DNA of 64,000 nt from BD1-7 clade bacterium (GTDB lineage Bacteria; Pseudomonadota; Gammaproteobacteria; Pseudomonadales; DT-91), in the NCBI GenBank assembly GCA_902705865.1, contig CACSIO010000045.1, positions 292,917 to 356,916 of the forward strand, in the 5' to 3' direction. Made by a program: the position numbers and the translations under genes. Positions 51,969-60,554 of this stretch are shown here, in pieces. The notes below the pieces were generated by a model, which was not told the origin of the DNA, searched no databases, and saw nothing but the letters and a program-made list of their open reading frames with translations. Positions within the stretch are counted from its first letter, which is position 1; every line of letters starts with the position of its first letter.

Positions 51969-52687
51969 TATGCAGCTCTCCCTCTGGGGGCTTGGCCGGT
52001 GAAGAAGGGTTCGGTGTAGTTGTGGAGGTTGATGGCGTTGATACCTTCGTCTTTGGCGAAGGCGGCGATGTTGTCGAGGTTGACGCAGATGCGGCGGGTG
52101 ACGCCTTTGGTGGCGCGGTGGAGGTTTTCCATGAGGGCGAGGTCGATGTTGATATTTGGTGCGTAGATGCCGGCGAGTTGGGCGACGTCGTCGAGTTCGC
52201 AGGGGACGGCGGGTACCCATTGGAGGATGCGGTTGTGGATTTTTTCGAAGGTGCTGAGTTTGGCGGGGAGGCGTTCTTCGCCGATGAGCATGATGGCGGC
52301 TTGGCTGCCTTCGTATAGATCCATGACCATCATGATGCGGTTTTTGTCGGCGAGGTAGTCGGCTTCGTCGATGATGAGGGGGCGGTTGGAGAGCATGAGT
52401 TCTTCGCAGATTTGGTCTGTCATGCTGGCGAGATTTTTGGCGGGGGGGATGCCCATGTCTTTGAGAATGGCTTCGAGGAAGGCTTTGCGTGTCCAGGTGC
52501 TTTTGCATTGGATGTAGTAGGCGCGGTGGCGGTTGGCGGCAAAGCTTGCGGCGAAGCTTTTTCCGAGGCCTGAGTGGCCGTGGAAGACGACGATGCCTGG
52601 AAGGGAGGGCGCGCGTTCTTGGGCGTGCTCTATGGCTTGGTTGCAGAGGGCGACATTGGTGATGCCTGCGATGCTGTTGATGGTCAT
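51968..52687 (-). CDS. Transposition target ATPase MuB
   Basis: 239-residue AAA+ ATPase: Walker A FHGHSGLGKS (residues 36-44), Walker B RPLIIDEADYL (103-111), sensor-like GEERLPAKL. It delivers target DNA to the transpososome and gives target immunity. Mu B has 312 residues; the missing part is the N-terminal helix-turn-helix, so this is the short form with the AAA core only. Confidence 0.92.
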   Translation of the reverse strand: MTINSIAGITNVALCNQAIEHAQERAPSLPGIVVFHGHSGLGKSFAASFAANRHRAYYIQCKSTWTRKAFLEAILKDMGIPPAKNLASMTDQICEELMLSNRPLIIDEADYLADKNRIMMVMDLYEGSQAAIMLIGEERLPAKLSTFEKIHNRILQWVPAVPCELDDVAQLAGIYAPNINIDLALMENLHRATKGVTRRICVNLDNIAAFAKDEGINAINLHNYTEPFFTGQAPRGRAA

Positions 52688-52717
52688 GTTTTCTCCGTTA
52701 TTTTTCGGTGCGGCTTA

Positions 52718-54916
52718 TCAGCTACGTTTTGCATTGATTTGCGCTTGGTCTTGGCGCATTTCGATGAGCATTTTTCCGTTGTTGTAGTGGCGCGAGTTTT
52801 TGTAGCGGTTGTGCCATTCCGCTTCTTCTTGGGTGGCTGTGCCTTCGGCGATTGCGGCGCTGATGGCGAGCCAGTATTGGTAGCGTTCGGTGTATCCTTT
52901 CGGGATGGTTAATTCGCGATTAAACGTGGGCTTGATGATGTGGGCGGTGTCGTTTTGTTGTTTGATTTGTTGGGCGATTTCCTCCTTGGCTTTTTGTGTG
53001 TCGATTCCGTGGGGCTGGGTTGGTGGGTTGCGTGTTTGGAGTGCTTGTTGGGCTGCGTTTAGGCCGCTGCTTTGGTGTTGTGTTTGTGGCCTTGGGAAGT
53101 GGTGTACTTTTTCCTTTCGTTCTTGGTCGGCGCGGTGTTGCAGTATTTGTTGGGCGACGTCGCGTTTGGTGACTTTGCGGGCGGCTTTTTTGAGGCGTTT
53201 GCGTTCTTCTTCGATGGCTTCTTTTTGTATGGTTTTGGCTTTTTGTGCGACTTCGGTGCGGCTGACGCCTGTGATTGTTGGGTCTTCTGCTGTGCAGAGG
53301 TAGTTGCCGTTGAGGTCGTGGACGTAGATGCGGCCGATGTCGTCTTCGTCGTAGAAGACGTTGACTTGTTGGCCTGTGTGGGCGGCGAGTTGTGGGTGGA
53401 TGTAGGTGCCACCGTTGAGACTGATGCCGGTTTTTTTGATGGTGCGGTTGCCGGCGGGTTCGCTGAGTAGGACGTCGAGCAGGCGTTCGTCGCTAACGGT
53501 GCGTATGTGGCCGGTGTATGTGGCTGCTTTTTCGTTGGGTGAGCATTTGAGGCTTTGGTGTTCTCTTGGGTGGTATTCGTATTCGAGCCAGTCGTTGCAG
53601 AAGGCTTGGAGTTCGTTGCTTTCGATGCCGACTTCGATGAGTTGGTCTTTTTGGAATAGGCGTTCGCTGAAGCTTTTTTGGGCTTCGATGGCTTTGCGTT
53701 CGGCGACGTTGTGGCCGATGAATCCTGGGAGTATTTCTGCGATGTCGTGGGCGAAGGTTCTAAAAACGCGTTCGATGTGGGGCTTTTTCCAGCCTTGGAA
53801 GGGTGGGCAGAATTCTTGTTTGACGTCGAGTGCGTTGAAGACGTGGCGTATCCATTTGGATTTGTAGTCGGCGCCGTTGTCGGTTTTGGCGGTTTCGGGC
53901 ACGCCCCAGGCGAGGATGGCTTTGCGGATGACTTTGGCAACGCCTTTGGAGTCGGATGTTGGCATGACGATGAATAGGGTGCGGCGGCTGTAGATGTCGA
54001 TGACGCCGAGGATGCTGTGGCGGCCGTCTTTGAGCATGAGGTCGGCTGGGGTTGAGTCGAATTCCCAGCGTTGGTTGAGGCTGATGACGTCTTCGGAGGC
54101 GCTGCCTTGGGCGTCCATGTATTTGTTTTTCCATTGGTCTGGGTTGATGAGTGAGGTGTAGAGGGCGAGGTTGTCGGCCTTCCATTTGTTCACCCAGCGT
54201 TCGAGCGTGGCAATGCTGACGAGGCTTGTTTGGGTGTTTGCGAAGTGGGCTTGTAGGGCTTTGTTGAGGGTGGCCATTTTGATGTGGGGTTTGTCGACGA
54301 TCATGCCGAGGATGTATTCGTTGAGTTCGGGTTGGTTGTCGATGGTGCCGGTGCCTCTTCGGCCTTTGCCTTTGTCGCCAGCGAGGGCGTCGATGCCTTG
54401 TTCGTTGAGTTTCTTTTCCCAGCGGTAGAGGGTGGGTTTGGAGCAGGTGGGTTCTGCTTGGCGTATCCAGGGTTCGACGTGGATTTGGTTGCTTCTATAT
54501 AGGTCGGCGAATTCGGTGTATGCGGTGGTTTTGGTGAGGCCGCTTGCTTGGTGAAATTCGCGGACGGCTTCGATAAGGGCAAGCTTGGCGTCGACGCTTT
54601 TCTTTTGTGTTGGGCGCAGTTGTTGGTAGCGGGCGAGGCTTTGTTCGCGCTGGCGTTGGGTTGCTGTGTCTTGTTCTTGCAGGGCGTTGCCGGTAGGCGT
54701 TTGCTTTACTTGCGTTGCTGCTTGTTTGGCTTGGCTGATGCGAATGGCTTTTTGAGCAGCTGCTGGCAGGCTGTCGATGTGGTATTCGTTGCCTTTGCCG
54801 TGGGCTTTCTTTTGGGCACGCCAGTTTTCGTTGCTGGCTTTTTTAAGCATGCCGGCAACGGTTCCGGGGAGGCCGTTGTATTGGGTGAGTTCTTGTGCGG
54901 TGAACCATTCTTTCAT
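52718..54916 (-). CDS. Phage transposase MuA (DDE)
   Basis: 732 residues (Mu A 663). N-terminal Mu-type winged helix (WFTAQELTQYNGLPGTVAGMLKKA), end-binding helices to ~260, rve catalytic core with acidic residues in WEFDSTPAD (about 288), KTDNGADY (about 345) and KPHIERVF (about 381), then the Mu C-terminal beta barrel (INLGTYIHPQL-like SLNGGTYIHPQL) and a charged coiled tail for MuB contact. Start ATG 54916. Same strand and early operon as MuB. Confidence 0.95.
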   Translation of the reverse strand: MKEWFTAQELTQYNGLPGTVAGMLKKASNENWRAQKKAHGKGNEYHIDSLPAAAQKAIRISQAKQAATQVKQTPTGNALQEQDTATQRQREQSLARYQQLRPTQKKSVDAKLALIEAVREFHQASGLTKTTAYTEFADLYRSNQIHVEPWIRQAEPTCSKPTLYRWEKKLNEQGIDALAGDKGKGRRGTGTIDNQPELNEYILGMIVDKPHIKMATLNKALQAHFANTQTSLVSIATLERWVNKWKADNLALYTSLINPDQWKNKYMDAQGSASEDVISLNQRWEFDSTPADLMLKDGRHSILGVIDIYSRRTLFIVMPTSDSKGVAKVIRKAILAWGVPETAKTDNGADYKSKWIRHVFNALDVKQEFCPPFQGWKKPHIERVFRTFAHDIAEILPGFIGHNVAERKAIEAQKSFSERLFQKDQLIEVGIESNELQAFCNDWLEYEYHPREHQSLKCSPNEKAATYTGHIRTVSDERLLDVLLSEPAGNRTIKKTGISLNGGTYIHPQLAAHTGQQVNVFYDEDDIGRIYVHDLNGNYLCTAEDPTITGVSRTEVAQKAKTIQKEAIEEERKRLKKAARKVTKRDVAQQILQHRADQERKEKVHHFPRPQTQHQSSGLNAAQQALQTRNPPTQPHGIDTQKAKEEIAQQIKQQNDTAHIIKPTFNRELTIPKGYTERYQYWLAISAAIAEGTATQEEAEWHNRYKNSRHYNNGKMLIEMRQDQAQINAKRS

Positions 54917-55006
54917 CGTTCTTCACCTTGGTCGCTTTGCATTTTTGCGCGTGTGGATGGCGGGGCTGCTAGGCTTTGGGTTATCGTTCACGTGCGTGGG
55001 TCGCGT

Positions 55007-55276
55007 TTATGCGACATTTCGGTGAATTGATGGCCGAATTTTGGTAGGCTCTTTGTATCGACTGGGCCAGATTTCTTTGGCGGGTTTGCCGAGTGCGTCG
55101 GCTACAATGGCTTCTACTTTGGGGTATTTCATTCGGAATACGTTGAGGAAGGTGCGGGGCTTGTAGCCATTGGCTTCGGCTAGCGCTTTGATGCTTCCGT
55201 ATTGTTTGCGGATGGCTGCCTTTATGTCTTCTGGATGCCAGTCTGTGTTGGATGGGTGAGTTTTTGACTTGCTCAT
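55007..55276 (-). CDS. ner: Ner/Nlp family early regulator
   Basis: 89 residues (Mu Ner 75). DNA-binding fold: DWHPEDIKAAIRKQYGSIKALAEANGYKPRTFLNVFRMKYPKVEAIVADALGKPAKEIWPSRY, a clear Ner pattern. It should down-regulate the early and repressor promoters during lytic growth. First gene of the early operon, opposite the repressor. Confidence 0.92.
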   Translation of the reverse strand: MSKSKTHPSNTDWHPEDIKAAIRKQYGSIKALAEANGYKPRTFLNVFRMKYPKVEAIVADALGKPAKEIWPSRYKEPTKIRPSIHRNVA

Positions 55277-55352
55277 TTTTTTGGCCTTGTCTTTAGCGAC
55301 TTTTCGTTAGTTCGCGCTTTTGCGGGTTGCGGTAACTACTGGTGCTAAAGTT

Positions 55353-55381
55353 ATTTCATAAACGCGAGTATGTAAAGTCAA
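55353..55381 (-). promoter_or_regulatory. Candidate early promoter Pe
   Basis: On the minus strand: TTGACT (55381-55376), 17-base spacer, TGAAAT (55358-55353), 77 bases before ner. An inverted repeat with arms GCGAGTATG (55364-55372) and CATATTCGC (55400-55408) puts one arm in the spacer, a plausible operator for the phage repressor. Confidence 0.5.
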
Positions 55382-55457
55382 AAGCGCTAGTTTATTTGTC
55401 ATATTCGCAAGTGTCGGGTCGCATTAAGGGGATTTCCTTTGCAACTCAATGACTTAA

Positions 55458-56171
55458 ATGGAATCTAAACTGTTCATGTATGATGAAGATAAAGTTGATA
55501 TTCGTGAAAATGGAATATCAACTCGCATAAATGAGATTGCATCTGCGGTTGGCGGTAAAAAGCAGCTCGCGAAAATGACAGGTGTGTCTGAATCGCAACT
55601 GCACCGCTATGTGTCAGATGATCACGATCTGAAATTGACGGTGTTGCTCGCTATGGCTGAGGCTGGTGGCGTGAATCTGTTGTGGCTGGCTACCGGTGAG
55701 GGCCCTCGGTCTATGGATGACTCGGGGGTTGTGGCCGTTCCTAAGGATGAGCTGGCTGAATTCGCGCTGATTCCTGGCTATGACATCCAGGTGTCGGCGG
55801 GGCACGGCGCTTTTCCTGATTCCGAACAACCTACGCGACGTTTGGCTTTCAGGCATAGGTGGCTGAAGTTCAGGGGGCTGAGTGAGAACGACTTGGTGCT
55901 TGTGTATGCTTCCGGCGATTCGATGGAGCCGACTATTAGTAACAACAATACGCTGATGGTCGATACCAGTGATACCAAGCTTTTAGACGGATCAGTTTAT
56001 GTGATTCGTCATGATGGCCATTTATTGGTTAAGCGCACGCAGTATGCGCCTGGGCAGGGCGTTTGGTTGATCAGTGATAATAAACAGTATGAAAAACTAC
56101 TGGTTAATATTGATGAAACCCCTGATATGGAGGTAGTTGGACGTGTTGTTTGGATCGGTCGTGATATGTGA
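55458..56171 (+). CDS. Phage repressor, helix-turn-helix plus S24 peptidase
   Basis: 237 residues. HTH at about 30-60 (KQLAKMTGVSESQLHRYVSDD), S24 domain with nucleophile Ser155 in ASGDSMEPT and base Lys192 in LLVKRTQ. A cleavage site is visible as VSAGHG (Ala114-Gly115). It resembles LexA/CI, so induction by RecA is expected; this differs from Mu c, which has no such domain. Start ATG 55458; ATG 55476 is possible. Transcribed opposite to ner from a shared control region. Confidence 0.92.
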   Translation: MESKLFMYDEDKVDIRENGISTRINEIASAVGGKKQLAKMTGVSESQLHRYVSDDHDLKLTVLLAMAEAGGVNLLWLATGEGPRSMDDSGVVAVPKDELAEFALIPGYDIQVSAGHGAFPDSEQPTRRLAFRHRWLKFRGLSENDLVLVYASGDSMEPTISNNNTLMVDTSDTKLLDGSVYVIRHDGHLLVKRTQYAPGQGVWLISDNKQYEKLLVNIDETPDMEVVGRVVWIGRDM

Positions 56172-56180
56172 TCGATTTTA

Positions 56181-56199
56181 GTCTCAGATGATTTGCGGC
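56181..56199 (-). repeat. Transposase-binding-type site, prophage left end (inner)
   Basis: GTCTCAGATGATTTGCGGC; its complement GCCGCAAATCATCTGAGAC matches the repeats at 20316-20354. It is inverted relative to the copy at 56226-56243, with 12-base perfect arms. Confidence 0.7.
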
Positions 56200-56225
56200 T
56201 TTTTATGGCCGGTGCTTAAAAGCAT

Positions 56226-56243
56226 CTGCACATCATCTGAGAC
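56226..56243 (+). repeat. Transposase-binding-type site, prophage left end (middle)
   Basis: CTGCACATCATCTGAGAC, similar to CCGCACATCATGTGAGA at the other end. About 128 bases inside the terminus, comparable to internal L sites in Mu. Confidence 0.7.
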
Positions 56244-56344
56244 AAAATAATTTATTAATAAAAGATCTGCCGTTCAAAGCCGCATCGTCTGGGCCTTCTT
56301 CCGTTTGTTTCCGTTTACTTCCACATTCTTCCGGTTTAGCCAAG

Positions 56345-56366
56345 TAATCTCAGGTCATATGAGGGG
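56345..56366 (-). repeat. Transposase-binding-type site, prophage left end (terminal, L1-like)
   Basis: Complement CCCCTCATATGACCTGAGATTA, diverged but with the shared TGAGATT half. It lies five bases inside the terminus, where Mu L1 lies. Confidence 0.65.
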
Positions 56367-56371
56367 TTACA

Positions 56372-56376
56372 ACAGG
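56372..56376. repeat. Target-site duplication, copy 2 (ACAGG)
   Basis: Immediately after the GGGGTTACA terminus; identical to 20304-20308. Confidence 0.9.
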
Positions 56377-57452
56377 CACGGGAAAAGACCTTTGAGGCGC
56401 GGAAGCTGTTAGATGAGGGTGTCGATCCGGCAGCTCAGCGCAAACAGCAAAAGATCGAAACCCAAATAGCGCTCGGCAACACCTTTGAGGCATTGGCCGA
56501 GGAGTGGTGGCATCATCAAAAAGACGTCTGGAAGGAAAGCCACGCAAAACGTGTTTGGACGCGTCTTAAAATCAACGTATTTCCGTTAATTGGACAACAC
56601 CCTGTTTCTGACCTGAAGCCTCAGGAAATCATCTTAGTTGTTCGAGCCATAGAGAAAAAGGATGCGCTGGATGTTGCTCAGCGTGTTCTGCAGGACATTA
56701 ACCGCGTTTGTCGTTACTGCGTTCAAACTGGGCGATTAGCGAGTAATCCGGCCTCCGAGCTGGCGGGCATTCTAAAAGCGCGAAAAACCGAACATCGAGC
56801 TTCGTTGTCGCGTGATGAATTGCCAGCCTTTCTTCGAGTGTTACCAGAGTACGATGCGCAAGGACGTGTATTAACGCGACTCGCAATTGAACTGTTAGTT
56901 CTTACCTTTGTTCGCCCCGGTGAGTTGCGCGGTGCGCGATGGGATGAAATAGATTGGGATGATTCTCTATGGCGTATTCCCGCAGACAGGATGAAAATGG
57001 GCGTAGAGCACATCGTTCCTTTGTCTAAGCAAAGTATCGCAGTATTGCAGGCTATTCAGGTGATTAGTGGTCGTCTGGATCTCGTCTTTCCATCAGAACG
57101 CAGACGGCATGAGCCGATGTCGGATAATACGATGCGCCGTGCAATCTTCAGGCTGGGTTTTGATGGTAGTAAGCCTGGGAAGGGCAAGGTAACGCCGCAT
57201 GGCTTTCGCGCGACAGCTTCCTCGATACTCAATGAACAGGGCTTTAACCCTGATGCAATAGAGCGTCAGCTCTCCCATATGGAGCGAAACGGCGTGCGCG
57301 CTGCGTATACGCACCATGCGCGCTACAAAGAAGAAAGGCGAGAGATCATGCAGTGGTGGGCTGATTATTTGGATAAGCTCCGCCGACGATCGCTAGTGTG
57401 TGAATTGCCAGGGTGCCAAATGTCTAGTGGTTCGGTCGGTGAGCCAATCTGA
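56377..57452 (+). pseudogene. Island tyrosine integrase, C-terminal part (split by the prophage)
   Basis: Continues the integrase from residue 64: AREKTFEARKLLDEGVDPAAQRKQQK, the core-binding domain (TFEALAEEWWHHQKDVWKES...), and the catalytic domain with the first Arg in TFVRPGELRGARWDEID, the HxxR box HGFRATASSILNE, the second His in LSHME and the nucleophile Tyr in RAAYTHHARYKEERREIMQWWADYLD. All catalytic residues are intact. With 20119-20308 it makes 421 residues (P4 integrase 439). The remaining part has an open frame from ATG 56493 but lacks the arm-binding domain, so it should not be functional. Confidence 0.93.
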
Positions 57453-57471
57453 GTTGTAGAAGTTTCTACAC

Positions 57472-58164
57472 CTAAATAATTGATCTCAGTTTAATCATGA
57501 TTCGTTCGTCAGCCGTTGCCATCGATTTTTGTGTTAGCGTAGCTGAGTGTTCGTCGATGTATTTGCTCGGTTTCTCGTGCGGGAAGGGCAGATTTCCGTG
57601 CTCTAGATGGAGTTGGTAGTCATTCAGCTCGAGGAGCCAATTTTCGGCTTGCTGTTTCCAAAGCAAGGTTTCATGGCCCTTGGCTTCTAGGCGTTTCTTG
57701 AGCTCCTCGTTCTCATGCTGGTATTTCTCAATTTGTTTGTCGATGTTGTGATGCCTCTGTTTTTGCTCAGCTGATCTCCGGTCTTTTTCGGCCTTTAGTT
57801 TCATTTCATATTCGGTTTTAAGCCCGTAAGCATAGTTAACTAAATACTCAATTTTGGCCTCGTGTGTCATTCCAGGAAGTAGCCTCTTAAGCCGGTCTTT
57901 TGCTGCCTTTGTTAGATAGGCTTGGATCGGTTTTTTTCCTTCACGACTCTTATTTTTACGACTCTTGTATTTGGCCCAGGCGTTCTCGAGCTTTCTCATT
58001 TCCTGGTCCGGCAGGTAGACATGAGATAGGTCTGGCTGACCTCCAGATGTAATAGGCGGATTAGCGTGGTTTTTACGAATCAGATATTTCAATGCCCATT
58101 CTCGTTTCTCTCTGCTGTTGAGGAACTGCTGTAAGCGCGAATTGTAGGGCTGTAGTTCATTCAT
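57472..58164 (-). CDS. Hypothetical coiled-coil protein of the island
   Basis: 230 residues, not recognised. Basic N-terminal half (REKREWALKYLIRKNHA; KYKSRKNKSREGKKPIQAYLTKAAKDRLKRLLPG), then a long charged coiled coil at about 105-185 (YEMKLKAEKDRRSAEQKQRH; QIEKYQHENEELKKRLEAKG). Transcribed towards the integrase end, 19 bases apart, and divergently from the next gene. Possibly a nucleoid- or replication-associated satellite protein. Confidence 0.7.
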   Translation of the reverse strand: MNELQPYNSRLQQFLNSREKREWALKYLIRKNHANPPITSGGQPDLSHVYLPDQEMRKLENAWAKYKSRKNKSREGKKPIQAYLTKAAKDRLKRLLPGMTHEAKIEYLVNYAYGLKTEYEMKLKAEKDRRSAEQKQRHHNIDKQIEKYQHENEELKKRLEAKGHETLLWKQQAENWLLELNDYQLHLEHGNLPFPHEKPSKYIDEHSATLTQKSMATADERIMIKLRSII

Positions 58165-58285
58165 TATTTTTTGGCATCCATTTCCATGACTTGTCCGTTA
58201 GACATGTATTGTGACATAGTCATATATCTTTAAATAGCGCAATAAATACCCCCAGGTATAAGAGCTCAAAATAGGAATAATACAC

Positions 58286-59728
58286 ATGGAACGTTTACAA
58301 CCCTTCAACCTTCTGAGGTTGGTTTTAAAGGACCTTTCTCCAGAAGAAAAATTTTTTCTTGTTGCGTTCGGAGGTTTGTTGAACGCAAATTACGTTGGAA
58401 GAATGGCGAATACTCCGTTGTGCGTAGGGAGTGCAGATTGTGCTGCGCTATTCGGCATGTCACGACCCATCGCTTCACGATGTTTAAATGGACTGCTGAA
58501 GAAGGGGTATCTTGATTACATCGATGGCAATCGGTTGCTTCGAAAAGGTCGAGGAAGACCAAAGCGCTTTGTCAGCTATTCGCAAAAGTCTATCTCAGTG
58601 ACAGGGCAGCATTCGACGTTTGAAGATTGGAAGACACCGGTCCTTGTCAAAATACTTGGGCTTCATGAATACCGAGTAAGAACACGGCTTTTGCTTATGG
58701 TCTTGGTAGTTGCTTCCGATGATTTTGGTCTAGTTCGACAGTTGGGTAGATCTAATATAAAAGCGATGACTGGTTTGGCCGAGGAGGCGTTAAAAAACCA
58801 GGTGAATATACTTCACCGGCAACACTTTCTTAGGTACGTCGTTTCAGGTGCCAGTTTGCCTCACTTGTTGGGCAATGTTCCAAGTCTATATTGTTTAAAC
58901 CTTAATCACCCTGTAATACAAACATGTGGTGCTCCAGCGTCGAACGTTCAGATAGTAGATCGTGTGTTCACTGATCATACGTATTGGAACGAAGCCGAAC
59001 GGATAAGACGCTCATTCATGGAAACATCTCGTGTGCCGCGAAAGGCAGAGCTTCCAGCTGATTATGAGCGTTGGATGAACATAGTCGTTGGCTTCAGTCT
59101 GGTAGTGCCTACAAAGCACATATCGTTCTTTAGTATTGGCATTGGGCATCAGTTTTTTGAGGCATTTATAGATCTTAGGTCATCAACAGAGGTAGCCAGG
59201 TTTCAGGCATGGCTTTTTGATCGTGTCTCAGTGTTGATGGGATATTTTCCCTCGTTCACAGTAAGCAAGGAAGAAGACTCTCTTAATATTGACGGAACTG
59301 AGTCGGATGGTTTACTGGATAGTGTTCATTCAGATTTGAGAAGGTATCTCAATGTAATGATTAGATCTCTCGCAATTCAAGTGATTCGTAACCTCGACGT
59401 GTTGGGTGCTTTTGATGAGGGAGAGCGGCCTTGCGATTACAAGTTCAACCTTGTTGCTACAAATCGACATGCAGGGCCCAGTAATGATCTTCTAATGCTC
59501 CGAAATTTTGTTGTGTTCTATCACAAACGCGAAGCTAGTCTGGGGCCTACCTTGTTCACTGTATATCTTTGGGATGCCTCAGAGCGAAAAGCGCGTGTTC
59601 AATCTGAGAACGAAAGAGAAGAAAAGCTGAATCCATCATTACTGCTTCGAAGTGCACTCAAGTCACAGAAAGCCGTTGATAATGAAATGCAAGAGCGAAA
59701 AGCCGAAGAAGAAGCAGAGTCCTATTAG
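58286..59728 (+). CDS. Island protein with winged-helix-like N-terminus and AT-hook-like motif
   Basis: 480 residues, not recognised as a named family. Residues 45-85 look like a winged helix of replication/regulator type (SADCAALFGMSRPIASRCLNGLLKKGYLDYI). This is followed by KGRGRPKRF, an AT-hook-type GRP core. A second helix-turn-helix-like piece (NIKAMTGLAEEALKNQVNIL) lies near 155-175. The C-terminus is acidic and Glu-rich. It is followed by the Gp2-like and AlpA genes on the same strand, which suggests a role in replication or control of the element. Confidence 0.7.
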   Translation: MERLQPFNLLRLVLKDLSPEEKFFLVAFGGLLNANYVGRMANTPLCVGSADCAALFGMSRPIASRCLNGLLKKGYLDYIDGNRLLRKGRGRPKRFVSYSQKSISVTGQHSTFEDWKTPVLVKILGLHEYRVRTRLLLMVLVVASDDFGLVRQLGRSNIKAMTGLAEEALKNQVNILHRQHFLRYVVSGASLPHLLGNVPSLYCLNLNHPVIQTCGAPASNVQIVDRVFTDHTYWNEAERIRRSFMETSRVPRKAELPADYERWMNIVVGFSLVVPTKHISFFSIGIGHQFFEAFIDLRSSTEVARFQAWLFDRVSVLMGYFPSFTVSKEEDSLNIDGTESDGLLDSVHSDLRRYLNVMIRSLAIQVIRNLDVLGAFDEGERPCDYKFNLVATNRHAGPSNDLLMLRNFVVFYHKREASLGPTLFTVYLWDASERKARVQSENEREEKLNPSLLLRSALKSQKAVDNEMQERKAEEEAESY

Positions 59729-59845
59729 GCTTCATGCACATTGACTTGTTGGTTATTGTTAATATTGGTAAGCATATAACTTACATTGTATATGTTCTAA
59801 CTAACTTATAAGCATGCCGATATATTTTTAGTTATACCCCTCATT

Positions 59846-59868
59846 CCTATGTCATTAAACAACATAGG
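59846..59868. repeat. Inverted repeat before the Gp2-like gene
   Basis: CCTATGT...ACATAGG, seven-base perfect arms around a nine-base loop, ending about 9 bases before the ATG of the replication-type gene. It could form a hairpin over the translation start or a binding site for the protein itself. Confidence 0.4.
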
Positions 59869-59877
59869 AAAACCGGG

Positions 59878-60528
59878 ATGAACACTCGATTAGCTAACAA
59901 TACCAATCTATCCCTTCATAACCGTTCAACCTGGAACAACCGACCTGTACTTCAGCAAAAAGGCGGTTTAATCATCAACTACCTTGAGCGCATAGAACAA
60001 GTCGCACAACTTGCACTTGCGGAGTACCCAAGAACCTTTGTGGCGCGCGTTGATTTGAGGCTTCCGGATCATTATGAGGATTCTTCGGCTGTTTCTCGAT
60101 TCATCCAGTCCTTGAAGGCACAGATCCATGCTGATCAACAATACCGCCGAAGGGTAGAGAAGCGCTCTCATTGTTGCCGTTTGCGATATGTATGGGCTCG
60201 AGAACGAAACCAAGCTCATCAAGATCACTACCATCTGCTGTTGTTCTTTAATAGTGATGCTTATAACTGTCTTGGTCGATACGACAGTTGCAATATGAAT
60301 CTTGCAATGCGAATCCAGAAAGCTTGGGCTAGCGCCTTAAGCCTAGATTTTCAATCAGCATGTAATTTGGTCCATTTTCCGCGTAATCCGGGCTACCAGC
60401 TAAATACTGCATCACCCACGTTTAATCAGGCCTATCAAGCCATGTTTGAACGCAGTAGCTATTTAGCCAAGGCTCACACAAAGCACTATGGCAGCGGATT
60501 GAATAGCTTTGGCAGTAGTCGCGGGTAA
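59878..60528 (+). CDS. Inovirus Gp2 / YagK-YfjJ family protein (replication-type)
   Basis: 216 residues. Family patterns: YLERIEQVAQLALAEYPRTFVARVDLRLP, then RRVEKRSHCCRLRYVWARERNQAHQDHYHLLLFFN, SDAYNCLG, SMNLAMRIQKAWASAL-like and YLAKAHTKHYGSGLNSFGSSRG. The HxHLLLF pattern with two His resembles the metal site of HUH-type Rep proteins, to which this family is thought to be related. Such genes mark P4-like satellites and cryptic elements next to AlpA. Confidence 0.85.
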   Translation: MNTRLANNTNLSLHNRSTWNNRPVLQQKGGLIINYLERIEQVAQLALAEYPRTFVARVDLRLPDHYEDSSAVSRFIQSLKAQIHADQQYRRRVEKRSHCCRLRYVWARERNQAHQDHYHLLLFFNSDAYNCLGRYDSCNMNLAMRIQKAWASALSLDFQSACNLVHFPRNPGYQLNTASPTFNQAYQAMFERSSYLAKAHTKHYGSGLNSFGSSRG

Positions 60529-60554
60529 GGTGATTCGATAAAAAAATATCAGGG

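Larger units (their letters stand above)
20309..56371 (-). mobile_element. Complete Mu-like transposable prophage (Mu head, P2-type tail), 36,063 bp
   Basis: Termini are TGTAGCGCC at 20309 and GGGGTTACA at 56371 (inverted: TGTAACCCC), i.e. TG...CA ends like Mu, flanked by ACAGG duplications. The element is inverted: the repressor/transposase end is at 56371. All expected modules are present and open: repressor, Ner, A, B, GemA, Mor, holin, amidase, terminase, portal, protease, capsid, a full P2-type tail, and a modification gene. Size is close to Mu (about 36.7 kb). No essential gene is visibly broken, except a possible shortening of the minor head protein. Confidence 0.95.

Noticed and set aside
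51969..52508. Long open frame (540 bases) upstream of the winged-helix gene, inside MuB
   Set aside because: Arg/His/Pro/Gln-rich translation of another frame of MuB; the real start is the TAATG overlap at 51968.
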